In this document: piece by piece, positions 52,897 through 62,697 of the stretch
Layout of the letters: each line of letters opens with the position of its first letter
Numbering within the stretch: the first letter of the stretch is position 1
Source of the DNA: Microbacterium esteraromaticum
GTDB taxonomy: Bacteria; Actinomycetota; Actinomycetes; Actinomycetales; Microbacteriaceae
Assembly (NCBI RefSeq): GCF_028747645.1
Contig: NZ_CP118100.1
Location: 2,976,001-3,040,000, forward strand
Reading direction: 5' to 3'
DNA: 64,000 nt
Position numbers and translations under genes: made by a program
The notes under the pieces: model-generated
Database searches by the model: none
What the model was told of the DNA's origin: nothing
What the model saw: only the letters and a program-made list of their open reading frames with translations

Positions 52897-53871
52897 CTAC
52901 TTCGCCTTCGCCATCAGGTCGGCGCGCGGGTTCTCCTTCGGCTCCAGGTCGTGGAAGCGCTGAAGAGCCTCGCGGGCGGCATCATCGAGGTGACTGGGCA
53001 CGGCGACCTGAAGCTCGGCGAGCAGGTCTCCGGTGCCCTTCGACGAGACGATGCCACGGCCCTTGACCCGCAGCACGCGCCCGGAGGGCGTGCCGGGGGC
53101 GACCCGCAGCTTGACCGTCTCGCCGCCGAGCGTTGGCACCTCGATGGTGGCACCGAGCGTCGCCTCGGTGAACGTCACCGGCACCGTCAGGCGCAGGTTG
53201 AGTCCGTCACGGGTGAAGACTGGGTGCGGCCTGACCTTCACCTGCACGACGATGTCACCGTTCTCGCCGCCATCCGGCGAGGGCCGGCCGCGGCCGCGCA
53301 GACGGATCTTCTGCCCGTCTGCGACCCCGGCCGGCACCTTCACCTTGAACGGCTTGCCGTCCTCGGCCTGCAGGGTGATGGTCTCACCCTTGGCCGCGGT
53401 GACGAAGTCGAGCGTCGTGCGCGCGGTGACGTCGGCACCCTTCTGGGGGCCGCCGAATCCGCGGAACCCGCCGGTCGGTTGACCGAACCGGCCCGAGCCG
53501 AACGATCCGCCGCCCTGCGAGAACATCGAGAAGATGTCGTCGAAGTCGGCCTGCTGGCCACCCTGTCCGAAACGACTGAAGACGTCTTCGAAACCGCCGG
53601 ATGCCCCGGGTCCGGGCGCCGTGAAGCGCGCTCCCGAACCCATCGCACGGATCTCGTCGTACTCGCGACGCTGTTCGGCGTCGCTGAGCACGGCGTAGGC
53701 CTCGCTGATCTCTTTGAACCGCGCCTCGGCCTTGGCATCACCCTGATTGGAGTCGGGGTGGTACTTGCGGGCGAGCTTGCGATAGGTCTTCTTGAGATCG
53801 GCATCCGAGACGTCTTTGCTGACGCCGAGTGTCTTGTAGAAGTCCTTGTCGAACCAATCCTGGCTGGCCAT
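52897..53871 (-). CDS. dnaJ: DnaJ-family co-chaperone without zinc finger (CbpA type)
   Basis: 324 residues. J domain with the HPD motif (YRKLARKYHPDSNQGDAKAEARFKEISEAY) at residues 25-70. The G/F-rich region at about 85-150 contains SGGFEDVFSRFGQGGQQ. Two C-terminal beta domains follow. The four CXXCXGXG repeats of type I DnaJ are absent, so it is the CbpA-like, type II form. It stimulates DnaK. Its gene is 7 bases after grpE and 2 before hspR. Confidence 0.93.
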   Translation of the reverse strand: MASQDWFDKDFYKTLGVSKDVSDADLKKTYRKLARKYHPDSNQGDAKAEARFKEISEAYAVLSDAEQRREYDEIRAMGSGARFTAPGPGASGGFEDVFSRFGQGGQQADFDDIFSMFSQGGGSFGSGRFGQPTGGFRGFGGPQKGADVTARTTLDFVTAAKGETITLQAEDGKPFKVKVPAGVADGQKIRLRGRGRPSPDGGENGDIVVQVKVRPHPVFTRDGLNLRLTVPVTFTEATLGATIEVPTLGGETVKLRVAPGTPSGRVLRVKGRGIVSSKGTGDLLAELQVAVPSHLDDAAREALQRFHDLEPKENPRADLMAKAK

Positions 53872-53878
53872 CGATCAC

Positions 53879-54514
53879 CTACTCCGCTGGTACGGCGACG
53901 ACGACCTTCGCCGGGCGCAGCTCGACATCACCGAGGCGGTAGCCGACCTCGGCGACCTCGAGGATCGTCGAAGTGGTGGCGCCGGGGGTGGGCTGCTGGA
54001 AGATCGCCTCGTGGTGCTGGGGGTCGAACTCTTCGCCCGCGGCGCCATAGGCGACCACACCGAGCCGCTCGACGACCGCGCGCACCTTCTCGGCGATCAC
54101 GGCGAAGGCCGAGCCCTCAACCAGGTCGCCGTGCTGCTGGGCGCGGTCGAGGTCATCGAGCACAGGAAGCAGGCCCTTGGCGGCCTCACCCTTGGCACGG
54201 GCGACCTCGATGTGGCGCTGCTCTTCGGTACGGCGGCGATAGTTGGCGTACTCGGCCTGCAGACGCTTGAGATCGTTGAGCAGGGCGTGTTCGGCGTCGG
54301 CGATGCCTGCGCCGTCGGCGTCATGCATTGTCGCCTCGTCGGTCTGCATGGCGCCCAGGATGTCGTCGACCGTGAGGTCGTCGTCCGAACCCTCCGCCGC
54401 TGCGGCCTCAGCCGCGTCGGCGTTCTCGGGGATTCCCGAATCCGGCGCGGGGCCGGATGCCGCAGCATCCGACCCCTCGTTCTCGGGAACTTCGTCGAAG
54501 TTCTTGTCTGTCAT
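53879..54514 (-). CDS. grpE: Nucleotide exchange factor GrpE
   Basis: 211 residues. An acidic, Ala-rich disordered N-terminus of about 70 residues (SDDDLTVDDILG) leads to the coiled coil (LLNDLKRLQAEYANYRRRTEEQRHIEVARAKGEAAKGLLPVLDDLDRA). The beta-wing domain shows VAYGAAGEEFDPQHHEAIFQQPTPG. It releases ADP from DnaK. It lies 2 bases after dnaK. Confidence 0.95.
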   Translation of the reverse strand: MTDKNFDEVPENEGSDAAASGPAPDSGIPENADAAEAAAAEGSDDDLTVDDILGAMQTDEATMHDADGAGIADAEHALLNDLKRLQAEYANYRRRTEEQRHIEVARAKGEAAKGLLPVLDDLDRAQQHGDLVEGSAFAVIAEKVRAVVERLGVVAYGAAGEEFDPQHHEAIFQQPTPGATTSTILEVAEVGYRLGDVELRPAKVVVAVPAE

Positions 54515-54516
54515 GG

Positions 54517-56485
<1,969 letters not shown>

Positions 56486-56603
56486 TTCAAAGTTGATATG
56501 AGGTGACTCAACCTTGGGTGCAACCTCCCCCGTCGCCCGCACGCATCTCCCGCACGCGCGCGCGTCATCCTATGCTGACCACAAGGGCAACGGGGAGGCA
56601 GCT

Positions 56604-58259
56604 GTGACGCTCGACGACAAGGCAGACACGGTCAGCCCGCCACCGACATCGACCCCGCGGGAGCGGTTCCGCGCGATGGTCGCCGCGCTGTCCAATCCCG
56701 CCGGCGTCCGCGGACTCCTCGCGATGGCCGGCGGCACCGTCGTGCTGCTGCTGCCCAACGCGACCACCATGCTCGTCACGTTCATCGTGGTCGCCCTGCT
56801 CGCTCTCAGCGGCGCGACCGACCTCTGGTACGCGGCGTCAGGGCGCCGCTGGTTCGGCAAGGGGATCAGTCGCTGGCTCGCCGCACTGCGCGGGCTCGCC
56901 GCGCTCGCCCTCGCTGCCGTAATGATCCTCGCGATCTACGCGGCCGGCGACGCGCTCACCCTGACCCTCGTCGTGGGATTCGCGGGTATCTTCATCGGCA
57001 TTCGCGGGGTCGTTGCGATCATCGGAGCCCTGCTCAAGCGCCGCGAACGCGACCCGCTACCGCGCCTGGCCGGCGGTTCCATCGCCGTCATCGCCGGAAT
57101 CCTGGCATACCTGGTTCCATCCTCGGTCGTCTCGACGGTGATCATCGGCGGCGCCGTGGCCGCGCTGGTACTCGGTCTGCTGCTGGTCGCGTGGAGTCTG
57201 CGTCACTCAGCCCGAGGCACGACGACCGTGCCGCCCACGGCCACAGTTCCCGAACTGATCTGGGACTGGATCGATGGATCCGACATCGGCCGCAAGCAGC
57301 GTGCCGAGTACGCCGCCGGCCTGTACTTCGAGCGCCCGCAGCGCCTCACCAAGCTCGGCACGTGGTGGGTCATGCTCGTGCTTTCGGTCGCCATCGCCTC
57401 GTTCGCCGTGCTGGCCGATTCGACTGCTGTCGTCATCGGGGCCATGCTCGTGGCGCCCCTCATGACGCCGATCCTCGGCCTCGCCGGTGCTCTCGTAAAC
57501 GGCTGGGGCCGACGGGCGTTCGACTCGGCAACCCTCATCGTCGCGGGTGCTCTGGCCGCCGTCGCGCTCGCCTACGGGATCAGCGCCTGGGCTCCCATCG
57601 CCATCTCGCACGCCACGAACTCGCAGATCGTCTCGCGCGTGAGCCCGACGACGGTCGACATGCTGATCGCGATCGCGGCCGGCGCGGCCGGCGCCTTTGC
57701 GACCGTCAACGCACGCGTCGCCAGCGGCATCGCCGGTGTGGCGATCGCCGTCGCCCTCGTGCCGCCGCTCGCGGTGGTGGGCATCAGCCTGAACGGCGGC
57801 CAGTACGCCGACGCGGGCGGCGCCACGCTGCTCTTCCTGACGAACTTCGTGGCGATCGTTCTGAGCGCCTCGGCGGTGTTCGTGCTCACCGGCTTCGCCC
57901 GCCCCTACGCCTTGCGCAACCGCCCGCGTCAGATCATGCAGACCGTCGTGCCGTTCATCGCCCTGGCCGGCATCATTCTGCTGCCCCTCATGCTGACGTC
58001 CGAGGGGATCCTGCAGTCCCAGAACCGTCAGCGCGACGTGCAGCACACGGTCGAGGACTGGCTCGGCGACGACACCGACTTCGTCGTCTCAGACATCTCG
58101 GTCACCGGCGACACCGTCAGCATCACGATCAGCGGCCCCGGCGAGCCCCCACAGGCCAGCGATCTCCATGAGACGCTGCAAGCCACTTTCCCCGCTGCTG
58201 TCGCCCTAGAGCTCACCGTCATCCCCGTCGAGGTGACGGTGCTGCCCGCAGAGGGCTGA
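56604..58259 (+). CDS. DUF389 domain membrane protein
   Basis: 551 residues from the GTG at 56604, with GGGGAGG upstream. A TATGCT -10 is at about 56571. The first part (about 25-200) has six helices like HdeD/DUF308 proteins. The DUF389 core follows (WWVMLVLSVAIASFAVLADSTAVVIGAMLVAPLMTPILGLAGALVNG) with its six helices. A soluble C-terminal domain of about 80 residues ends it. The fusion of the two membrane modules is clear; function is unknown. Confidence 0.85.
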   Translation: MTLDDKADTVSPPPTSTPRERFRAMVAALSNPAGVRGLLAMAGGTVVLLLPNATTMLVTFIVVALLALSGATDLWYAASGRRWFGKGISRWLAALRGLAALALAAVMILAIYAAGDALTLTLVVGFAGIFIGIRGVVAIIGALLKRRERDPLPRLAGGSIAVIAGILAYLVPSSVVSTVIIGGAVAALVLGLLLVAWSLRHSARGTTTVPPTATVPELIWDWIDGSDIGRKQRAEYAAGLYFERPQRLTKLGTWWVMLVLSVAIASFAVLADSTAVVIGAMLVAPLMTPILGLAGALVNGWGRRAFDSATLIVAGALAAVALAYGISAWAPIAISHATNSQIVSRVSPTTVDMLIAIAAGAAGAFATVNARVASGIAGVAIAVALVPPLAVVGISLNGGQYADAGGATLLFLTNFVAIVLSASAVFVLTGFARPYALRNRPRQIMQTVVPFIALAGIILLPLMLTSEGILQSQNRQRDVQHTVEDWLGDDTDFVVSDISVTGDTVSITISGPGEPPQASDLHETLQATFPAAVALELTVIPVEVTVLPAEG

Positions 58260-58301
58260 CGCAGAAGCGGATGCCCTCTTGTCACACGAGCATCGAGCAC
58301 A

Positions 58302-58313
58302 CACAATGTGCCC
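58302..58313 (+). promoter_or_regulatory. -10 box for leaderless start of the DUF1254 gene
   Basis: CACAAT at 58302-58307, 6 nt, ATG at 58314. Confidence 0.45.
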
Positions 58314-59252
58314 ATGAGCACTCCTGTGAACGTCGACAACTTCGCCACCGCTGAGACCCACCGCATGATGCGCGACATTCAGGCCGCGAACGGCGGCGTC
58401 AACGTCTTCCGCCACAACCGCGTACCCACGCCGATCGACGAGCAGACGGTCATCCGCATGAACCGCGACACGCTCTACAGTGCGGCAGTGGTCGATATCA
58501 GTGCGGGTGCGACGATCACGATCCCCGAGCACGGCGACCGCTATGTATCAGTGATGGTCGTCAACGAGCATCACTACATCAATGCGGTGTTCCACGATGC
58601 GGGTGAACACCACCTCTCGATGGATCAGCACGGCACTCGCCACGTCGTGCTCGCCGTGCGTACGCTCGTCGATCCTGCGGACCCGGCCGACGTTGCCGCG
58701 GTCGCCGCTCTGCAAGACGGGTTCGCCTTGCGCGCGGATTCACAACGGCCGTTCGAAATGCCCGACTACGACGCGACGACATTCGACGAGACTCGAGACG
58801 CCCTGCTGGCACTCGCGCGCAACCTGCCGTCGTTCGACCGCACGTTCGGCACGCGCGACGAGGTCGACCCGGTGCATCACCTGATCGGTTCCGCCGCCGG
58901 GTGGGGTGGGCTTCCCAGTTCTGAGGCCGTGTACGTGGGGGTCGAGCCGCGCCTGCCCGTGGGTCAGTATGCGCTGACGGTACGCGACGTGCCGGTCGAT
59001 GGATTCTGGTCGGTCTCCGTGTACAACGCCGCGGGGTTCTTCGAGCCGAACGACCGCGACGCGTACACGATCAACAACATCACCGGTGCGCGCGACGACG
59101 ACGGCTCGATCACTGTGCGTTTCGGCGACTACCCGGAGGGCACACCAAATGCGTTGCCCATCACCGAGGGCTGGAACTACCTGGTGCGCTTCTACCGTCC
59201 CCGGGCGCAGATCATCGACGGCACCTGGACGTTCCCGACGTTGCAGGCCTGA
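58314..59252 (+). CDS. DUF1254/DUF1214 domain protein
   Basis: 312 residues from the ATG at 58314. The DUF1254 N-terminal part (NRVPTPIDEQTVIRMNRDTLYSAAVVDISAGATITIPE, RYVSVMVVNEHHY) leads to the DUF1214 end (LTVRDVPVDGFWSVSVYNAAGFFEPNDRDAYTINNITG, WNYLVRFYRP). No signal peptide is visible, unlike many relatives. The biochemical role of the family is not settled. Confidence 0.85.
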   Translation: MSTPVNVDNFATAETHRMMRDIQAANGGVNVFRHNRVPTPIDEQTVIRMNRDTLYSAAVVDISAGATITIPEHGDRYVSVMVVNEHHYINAVFHDAGEHHLSMDQHGTRHVVLAVRTLVDPADPADVAAVAALQDGFALRADSQRPFEMPDYDATTFDETRDALLALARNLPSFDRTFGTRDEVDPVHHLIGSAAGWGGLPSSEAVYVGVEPRLPVGQYALTVRDVPVDGFWSVSVYNAAGFFEPNDRDAYTINNITGARDDDGSITVRFGDYPEGTPNALPITEGWNYLVRFYRPRAQIIDGTWTFPTLQA

Positions 59253-59276
59253 CCTACTCTGCAGGCCTGACCGCGC

Positions 59277-59936
59277 TCACCGCCGCATGATCACACGTGC
59301 GAGTCGGGTGCCGAGCAGCTGGATCAGGTGCACGAACAGCACGATCAGGATGATCGCCGCCCACATCACGACCGGCTCGAACCGTCGGAAGCCGTAGATC
59401 TGCGCGAAGGCGCCGAGTCCGCCACCGCCGACCATTCCGGCCATGGCGGTCATGTCGATCAGCGCGACGACGACGAAGGTGTAGCCGAGGATCAGCGGGC
59501 CGAGCGATTCGGGGATCGCGACGGTGAACAGGATGCGCCACGGGCCGGCACCCATCGAACGCGCCGCCTCGATGACGCCGGGCGAGACCGAGACGAGGTG
59601 CTGTTCGACGATGCGGCCGATCGCGAATGCGGCGGCGATGCCGATCGCGAACGCTCCGGCCGTCGTTCCGATGCCGATGCCGACCACGGCGCGGGTGACC
59701 GGCTGCAGCACGGCGATGAAGATGACGAACGGGATGGGGCGGAAGAAGTTCACCAGCAGCTCGAGCAGCGCGTTCACGACGCGGTTGGGCATGAGCCCAC
59801 CCGGTCGGGTCACGTACAGTCCGATGCCGAGAAGAGTGCCGAGGATGCCGGCGAGCACGAGCGCGAACGTCGTCATGTAGAGCGTTTCGAGCGCGGCATC
59901 CCAGAACTCGGGCCACAGTTCGTTGAGGCGTTCCAT
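59277..59936 (-). CDS. metI: Methionine ABC transporter permease
   Basis: 219 residues with five or six helices. The MetI motif EAARSMGAGPWRILFTVAIPESLGPLILGYTFV (coupling helix) is seen near residue 125. The ATG shares one base with the metN stop. It forms the D-methionine/L-methionine importer with MetN and MetQ. Confidence 0.94.
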   Translation of the reverse strand: MERLNELWPEFWDAALETLYMTTFALVLAGILGTLLGIGLYVTRPGGLMPNRVVNALLELLVNFFRPIPFVIFIAVLQPVTRAVVGIGIGTTAGAFAIGIAAAFAIGRIVEQHLVSVSPGVIEAARSMGAGPWRILFTVAIPESLGPLILGYTFVVVALIDMTAMAGMVGGGGLGAFAQIYGFRRFEPVVMWAAIILIVLFVHLIQLLGTRLARVIMRR

Positions 59937-60979
59937 CAGGCGACCTCCTCCGGCGCGATCTCGGTGACGGTCGCGTGCGCGCCGATGCGGGTCAGCGTGG
60001 CGTCTATGACAGCATCCGCCCCTCGGATCGCCAGGGTGAGGTGACCGAACGCGCGGCCGCGGATGTCATTGATGCCGCCGTAGACGAGCTCGAAGTCCAG
60101 CCCGGCCTGGGCGAGGTCGACGAACACCTGCGCCTGAGATGAGTCGCCGTCGCGGAACGAGAAGGTGACGAGGCGGCCGTCGTGCCGCTCGCGCAGCGAG
60201 GCGGCCTCGGCGGGCGACGGGATGCCCTTGATCACGGTTCCGACGAAGCGTTGGGAGGCCGGGTTCTGGGGGTCGGAGAAGACCTCGAACACGTCGCCCT
60301 GCTCGATCACCTGACCGTGCTCCATGACGGCGACTTTGGTGGCGATGGTCTGGATGACGTCCATCTCGTGCGTGATGACGACGATGGTGACGCCCTGCTC
60401 ACGGTTGACGCGGCGCAGCAGGGCGAGCACCTCGTGCGTGGTCTGCGGGTCGAGGGCGCTGGTGGCCTCGTCGGCGAGCAGGATGGCGGGGCGGGTGGCG
60501 AGCGCGCGTGCGATGCCGACGCGCTGCTTCTGCCCACCCGAGAGCTGCTCGGGGTAGGCCTTGGCCTTGTCGCTGAGTCCGACGAAGGCGAGCAGTTCGG
60601 AGACGCGCTCGTCGATGTCGGCCTTCTTCCACCCGGCGAGTCGCAGCGGGTAGGCGATGTTGGCCTTCACGGTCTTCGAGGCGAAGAGGTTGAACTGCTG
60701 GAAGATCATTCCGATGCCGCCGCGCACGTCGCGCAGCTCACGCTCGGACAGCGTGGTGATGTCGACGCCGTCGACGACGATCGACCCGCTGGTGGCGGGT
60801 TCGAGCGCATTGATGAGTCGCACGAGGGTGGATTTGCCGGCACCCGAGTACCCGATGATGCCGAAGACGTCGCCCTGTTCGATGTCGAGCGTCACGCCAC
60901 CGACCGCGGTCACGGGCTGTGCGCCCTTGACCGCGGCCGGGTACGTCTTCGTGACATCGGTGAGAGTCACGATGGCCAT
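59936..60979 (-). CDS. metN: Methionine ABC transporter ATPase with NIL domain
   Basis: 347 residues. Walker A is GYSGAGKST, signature LSGGQKQRVGIARAL and Walker B ILLADEATSALDP. A C-terminal NIL domain (about 265-345: LVTFSFRDGDSSQAQVFVDLAQAGLDFELVYGGIND) is the regulatory methionine-binding part that causes trans-inhibition. The gene follows metQ by 3 bases. Confidence 0.96.
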   Translation of the reverse strand: MAIVTLTDVTKTYPAAVKGAQPVTAVGGVTLDIEQGDVFGIIGYSGAGKSTLVRLINALEPATSGSIVVDGVDITTLSERELRDVRGGIGMIFQQFNLFASKTVKANIAYPLRLAGWKKADIDERVSELLAFVGLSDKAKAYPEQLSGGQKQRVGIARALATRPAILLADEATSALDPQTTHEVLALLRRVNREQGVTIVVITHEMDVIQTIATKVAVMEHGQVIEQGDVFEVFSDPQNPASQRFVGTVIKGIPSPAEAASLRERHDGRLVTFSFRDGDSSQAQVFVDLAQAGLDFELVYGGINDIRGRAFGHLTLAIRGADAVIDATLTRIGAHATVTEIAPEEVA

Positions 60980-60982
60980 GAA

Positions 60983-61882
60983 TCAGCCCTTTGCTTCTGC
61001 GGTGTCCTTCTCGACCTTCGCGAGCGAGGCCTCGAGGTCGGCGACCGGGGTCTGGAGCGGAACGATCGTGTTGCCGGATGCCTCGACGAGGCCCGCCTGC
61101 ACGGCCTCGTCGGTCTGGAAGATCTCGACGAGCTTCAGGTACGTCTCGTTGTCCTTGTCATCGGCGCGAGCGGCGAAGATGTTGACGTACGGCAGCGCGT
61201 TGGCGTCCGAGGGGTCGTCCTGGGCGATGGCGTCTTCGAAGCTGAGGCCGGCCTGCGTGACGAAGTCGTTGTTGATGATCGCCGCGGCGGCATCGGGCAG
61301 CGAGTTCGGGATCAGTGCAGCCTCGAGGGCGACGACCTCGACCTTGGAGTTCTCCTCGTCGATGTCGGCGAGGTCAGAGAAGATGGTGCCGCCGCTGGTC
61401 AGCTCGATGAGTCCGGCCGACTGCAGCACGAGCAGGGCGCGGGCCTGGTTGGAGACGTCGTCGGGAACGAGCACGGTGTCGCCGTCCTTGATGTCGGCGA
61501 CGTCGTCGACCTTCTGCGAGTAGAGGCCGAGGGGGTAGATGCCCGTGGAACCGATCGGCGTGAGGTCCTGGCCCGAGGCGACGTTGTAGTCGGCCAGGTA
61601 GACGATGTGCTGGAACTGGTTCAGGTCGAGCTCGCCTTCGGCAAGTGCCGGGTTGGGCTGCTCGTACGAGGCGAAGTCGACCAGTTCGACCTCGATGCCC
61701 TCGGCCGCTGCCGCGTCGACGAAGGCGGGCCACTGCGGGTCGCTCTTGCCGACGACGCCGATGCGCACGACGTCGCTCTCGCTCTCACCGCTGGTGGCAG
61801 GAGACGAGGCGCAGCCGGCGAGGGATGCGATGAGCGCAACTGCCGCGGTAGCGGCGGCGACGGTGGTGATGCGGCGGGACAT
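60983..61882 (-). CDS. metQ: Methionine-binding lipoprotein MetQ
   Basis: 299 residues from the ATG at 61882 with GAGAGGAAA upstream; 25 extra codons 5' are open but not signal-like. The signal ends in a lipobox, SLAGC, with Cys24. The NlpA-family pattern VVRIGVVGKSDPQWPAFVDAAAAEGIEVELVDFASYEQPNPALAEGELDLNQFQHIVYL is clear. It delivers methionine to MetNI. Confidence 0.94.
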   Translation of the reverse strand: MSRRITTVAAATAAVALIASLAGCASSPATSGESESDVVRIGVVGKSDPQWPAFVDAAAAEGIEVELVDFASYEQPNPALAEGELDLNQFQHIVYLADYNVASGQDLTPIGSTGIYPLGLYSQKVDDVADIKDGDTVLVPDDVSNQARALLVLQSAGLIELTSGGTIFSDLADIDEENSKVEVVALEAALIPNSLPDAAAAIINNDFVTQAGLSFEDAIAQDDPSDANALPYVNIFAARADDKDNETYLKLVEIFQTDEAVQAGLVEASGNTIVPLQTPVADLEASLAKVEKDTAEAKG

Positions 61883-61889
61883 GATGATC

Positions 61890-61916
61890 GTTTCCTCTCG
61901 TGGGGACGAGAGAAAC
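61890..61916 (-). promoter_or_regulatory. Hairpin that includes the metQ ribosome-binding site
   Basis: On the minus strand GTTTCTCTCGT and ACGAGAGGAAAC form an 11-bp stem with one bulged G around a CCCC loop. GAGAGGAAA in the right arm is the ribosome-binding site. A TACGGT -10 at 61920-61915 would start the mRNA inside the left arm, so the RNA stem may be shorter. Confidence 0.4.
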
Positions 61917-61967
61917 CGTATGTTCTGCCCCGATACCACCGACAATCGGTGCGTCACATTGCGTCAC

Positions 61968-61985
61968 AGCGGTGCGTGCACCGCT
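61968..61985 (-). terminator. Hairpin after the DUF3817 gene
   Basis: AGCGGTGC and GCACCGCT form a perfect 8-bp stem with a 2-nt loop. It is 20 bases downstream of the minus-strand stop and upstream of the metQ promoter. Confidence 0.5.
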
Positions 61986-62004
61986 AATCTTCGCCCGGCA
62001 GGGC

Positions 62005-62460
62005 TCACTTACCTCCGGGAGGGCCCACGATCAGCAGCACGGTGTACAGCGTGACGATGGCGACGGCGATGAGTGCGCCGAGCACCCACGGGCGCTGCAG
62101 GAACCAGCGCATCGTGCGGTCGTACCAGGTGTGGTCGCGCGGGTCGTCGGTCTGAGTGAGCCGCCACTCCCCTTCGAGCCGGTGCGTGCGGTGCAGCCAG
62201 ATCTCGGCAGGGATCGTCGCGAACGGCACGATCGCGCTGGCGATGGCAGTGATCGCGACGCCCGGGTGCCAGCGCTGGTTGAAGGCGACGAGCACGGCCA
62301 TCGCGCCGTACGACAGGAAGACGAATCCGTGGATGCCACCGCCGATGGTGACGACCAGCGGGTCGACGCCGAGGGCGCGCGCGATGAGGGCGCTGATCAG
62401 CAGGGTCCAGGTGATCGCTTCAGCGATCGCGAGGACGCGGTACAGGCGGGCGGGTGTCAT
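62005..62460 (-). CDS. DUF3817 domain membrane protein
   Basis: 151 residues from the ATG at 62460. It opens TPARLYRVLAIAEAITWTLLISALIARAL, the DUF3817 pattern, and has four hydrophobic helices with conserved GGGIHGFVFLSYG in the second. Such proteins are small actinobacterial integral membrane proteins of unknown function. No operon partner is visible. Confidence 0.85.
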   Translation of the reverse strand: MTPARLYRVLAIAEAITWTLLISALIARALGVDPLVVTIGGGIHGFVFLSYGAMAVLVAFNQRWHPGVAITAIASAIVPFATIPAEIWLHRTHRLEGEWRLTQTDDPRDHTWYDRTMRWFLQRPWVLGALIAVAIVTLYTVLLIVGPPGGK

Positions 62461-62512
62461 GAACAAGTCGTCTCCTCGTCGGGTCTGCGTCCACGCTAGG
62501 CGACCGTGTCGA

Positions 62513-62539
62513 TGGATCCGCTCCACAGGCGCGGATCCA
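62513..62539. repeat. Hairpin in the divergent gap
   Basis: TGGATCCGC (62513-62521) and GCGGATCCA (62531-62539) form a perfect 9-bp stem with a 9-nt loop. The rest of the 237-bp gap holds a comparatively AT-rich stretch and a TAATCT box at about 62613, a plausible -10 for the gene at 62698. Confidence 0.5.
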
Positions 62540-62697
62540 CGGGGCTACAGCAAAGAAGATCATCCGAATGGTGGAGAGGAAAAGGGGGTCGAATTAGGAA
62601 GGATCATGAACTAATCTGGTCGTGCCCTGAGCCGCGCCCCGACACGCGCGGCCACATCGCAACGTGCCACAAGCACCGCGCCCGACGGAGTACGCGC

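Noticed and set aside
61883..62004. SAM riboswitch upstream of metQ
   Set aside because: The gap is short and shows a simple hairpin and direct repeats, not the conserved multi-helix cores of known SAM riboswitches.
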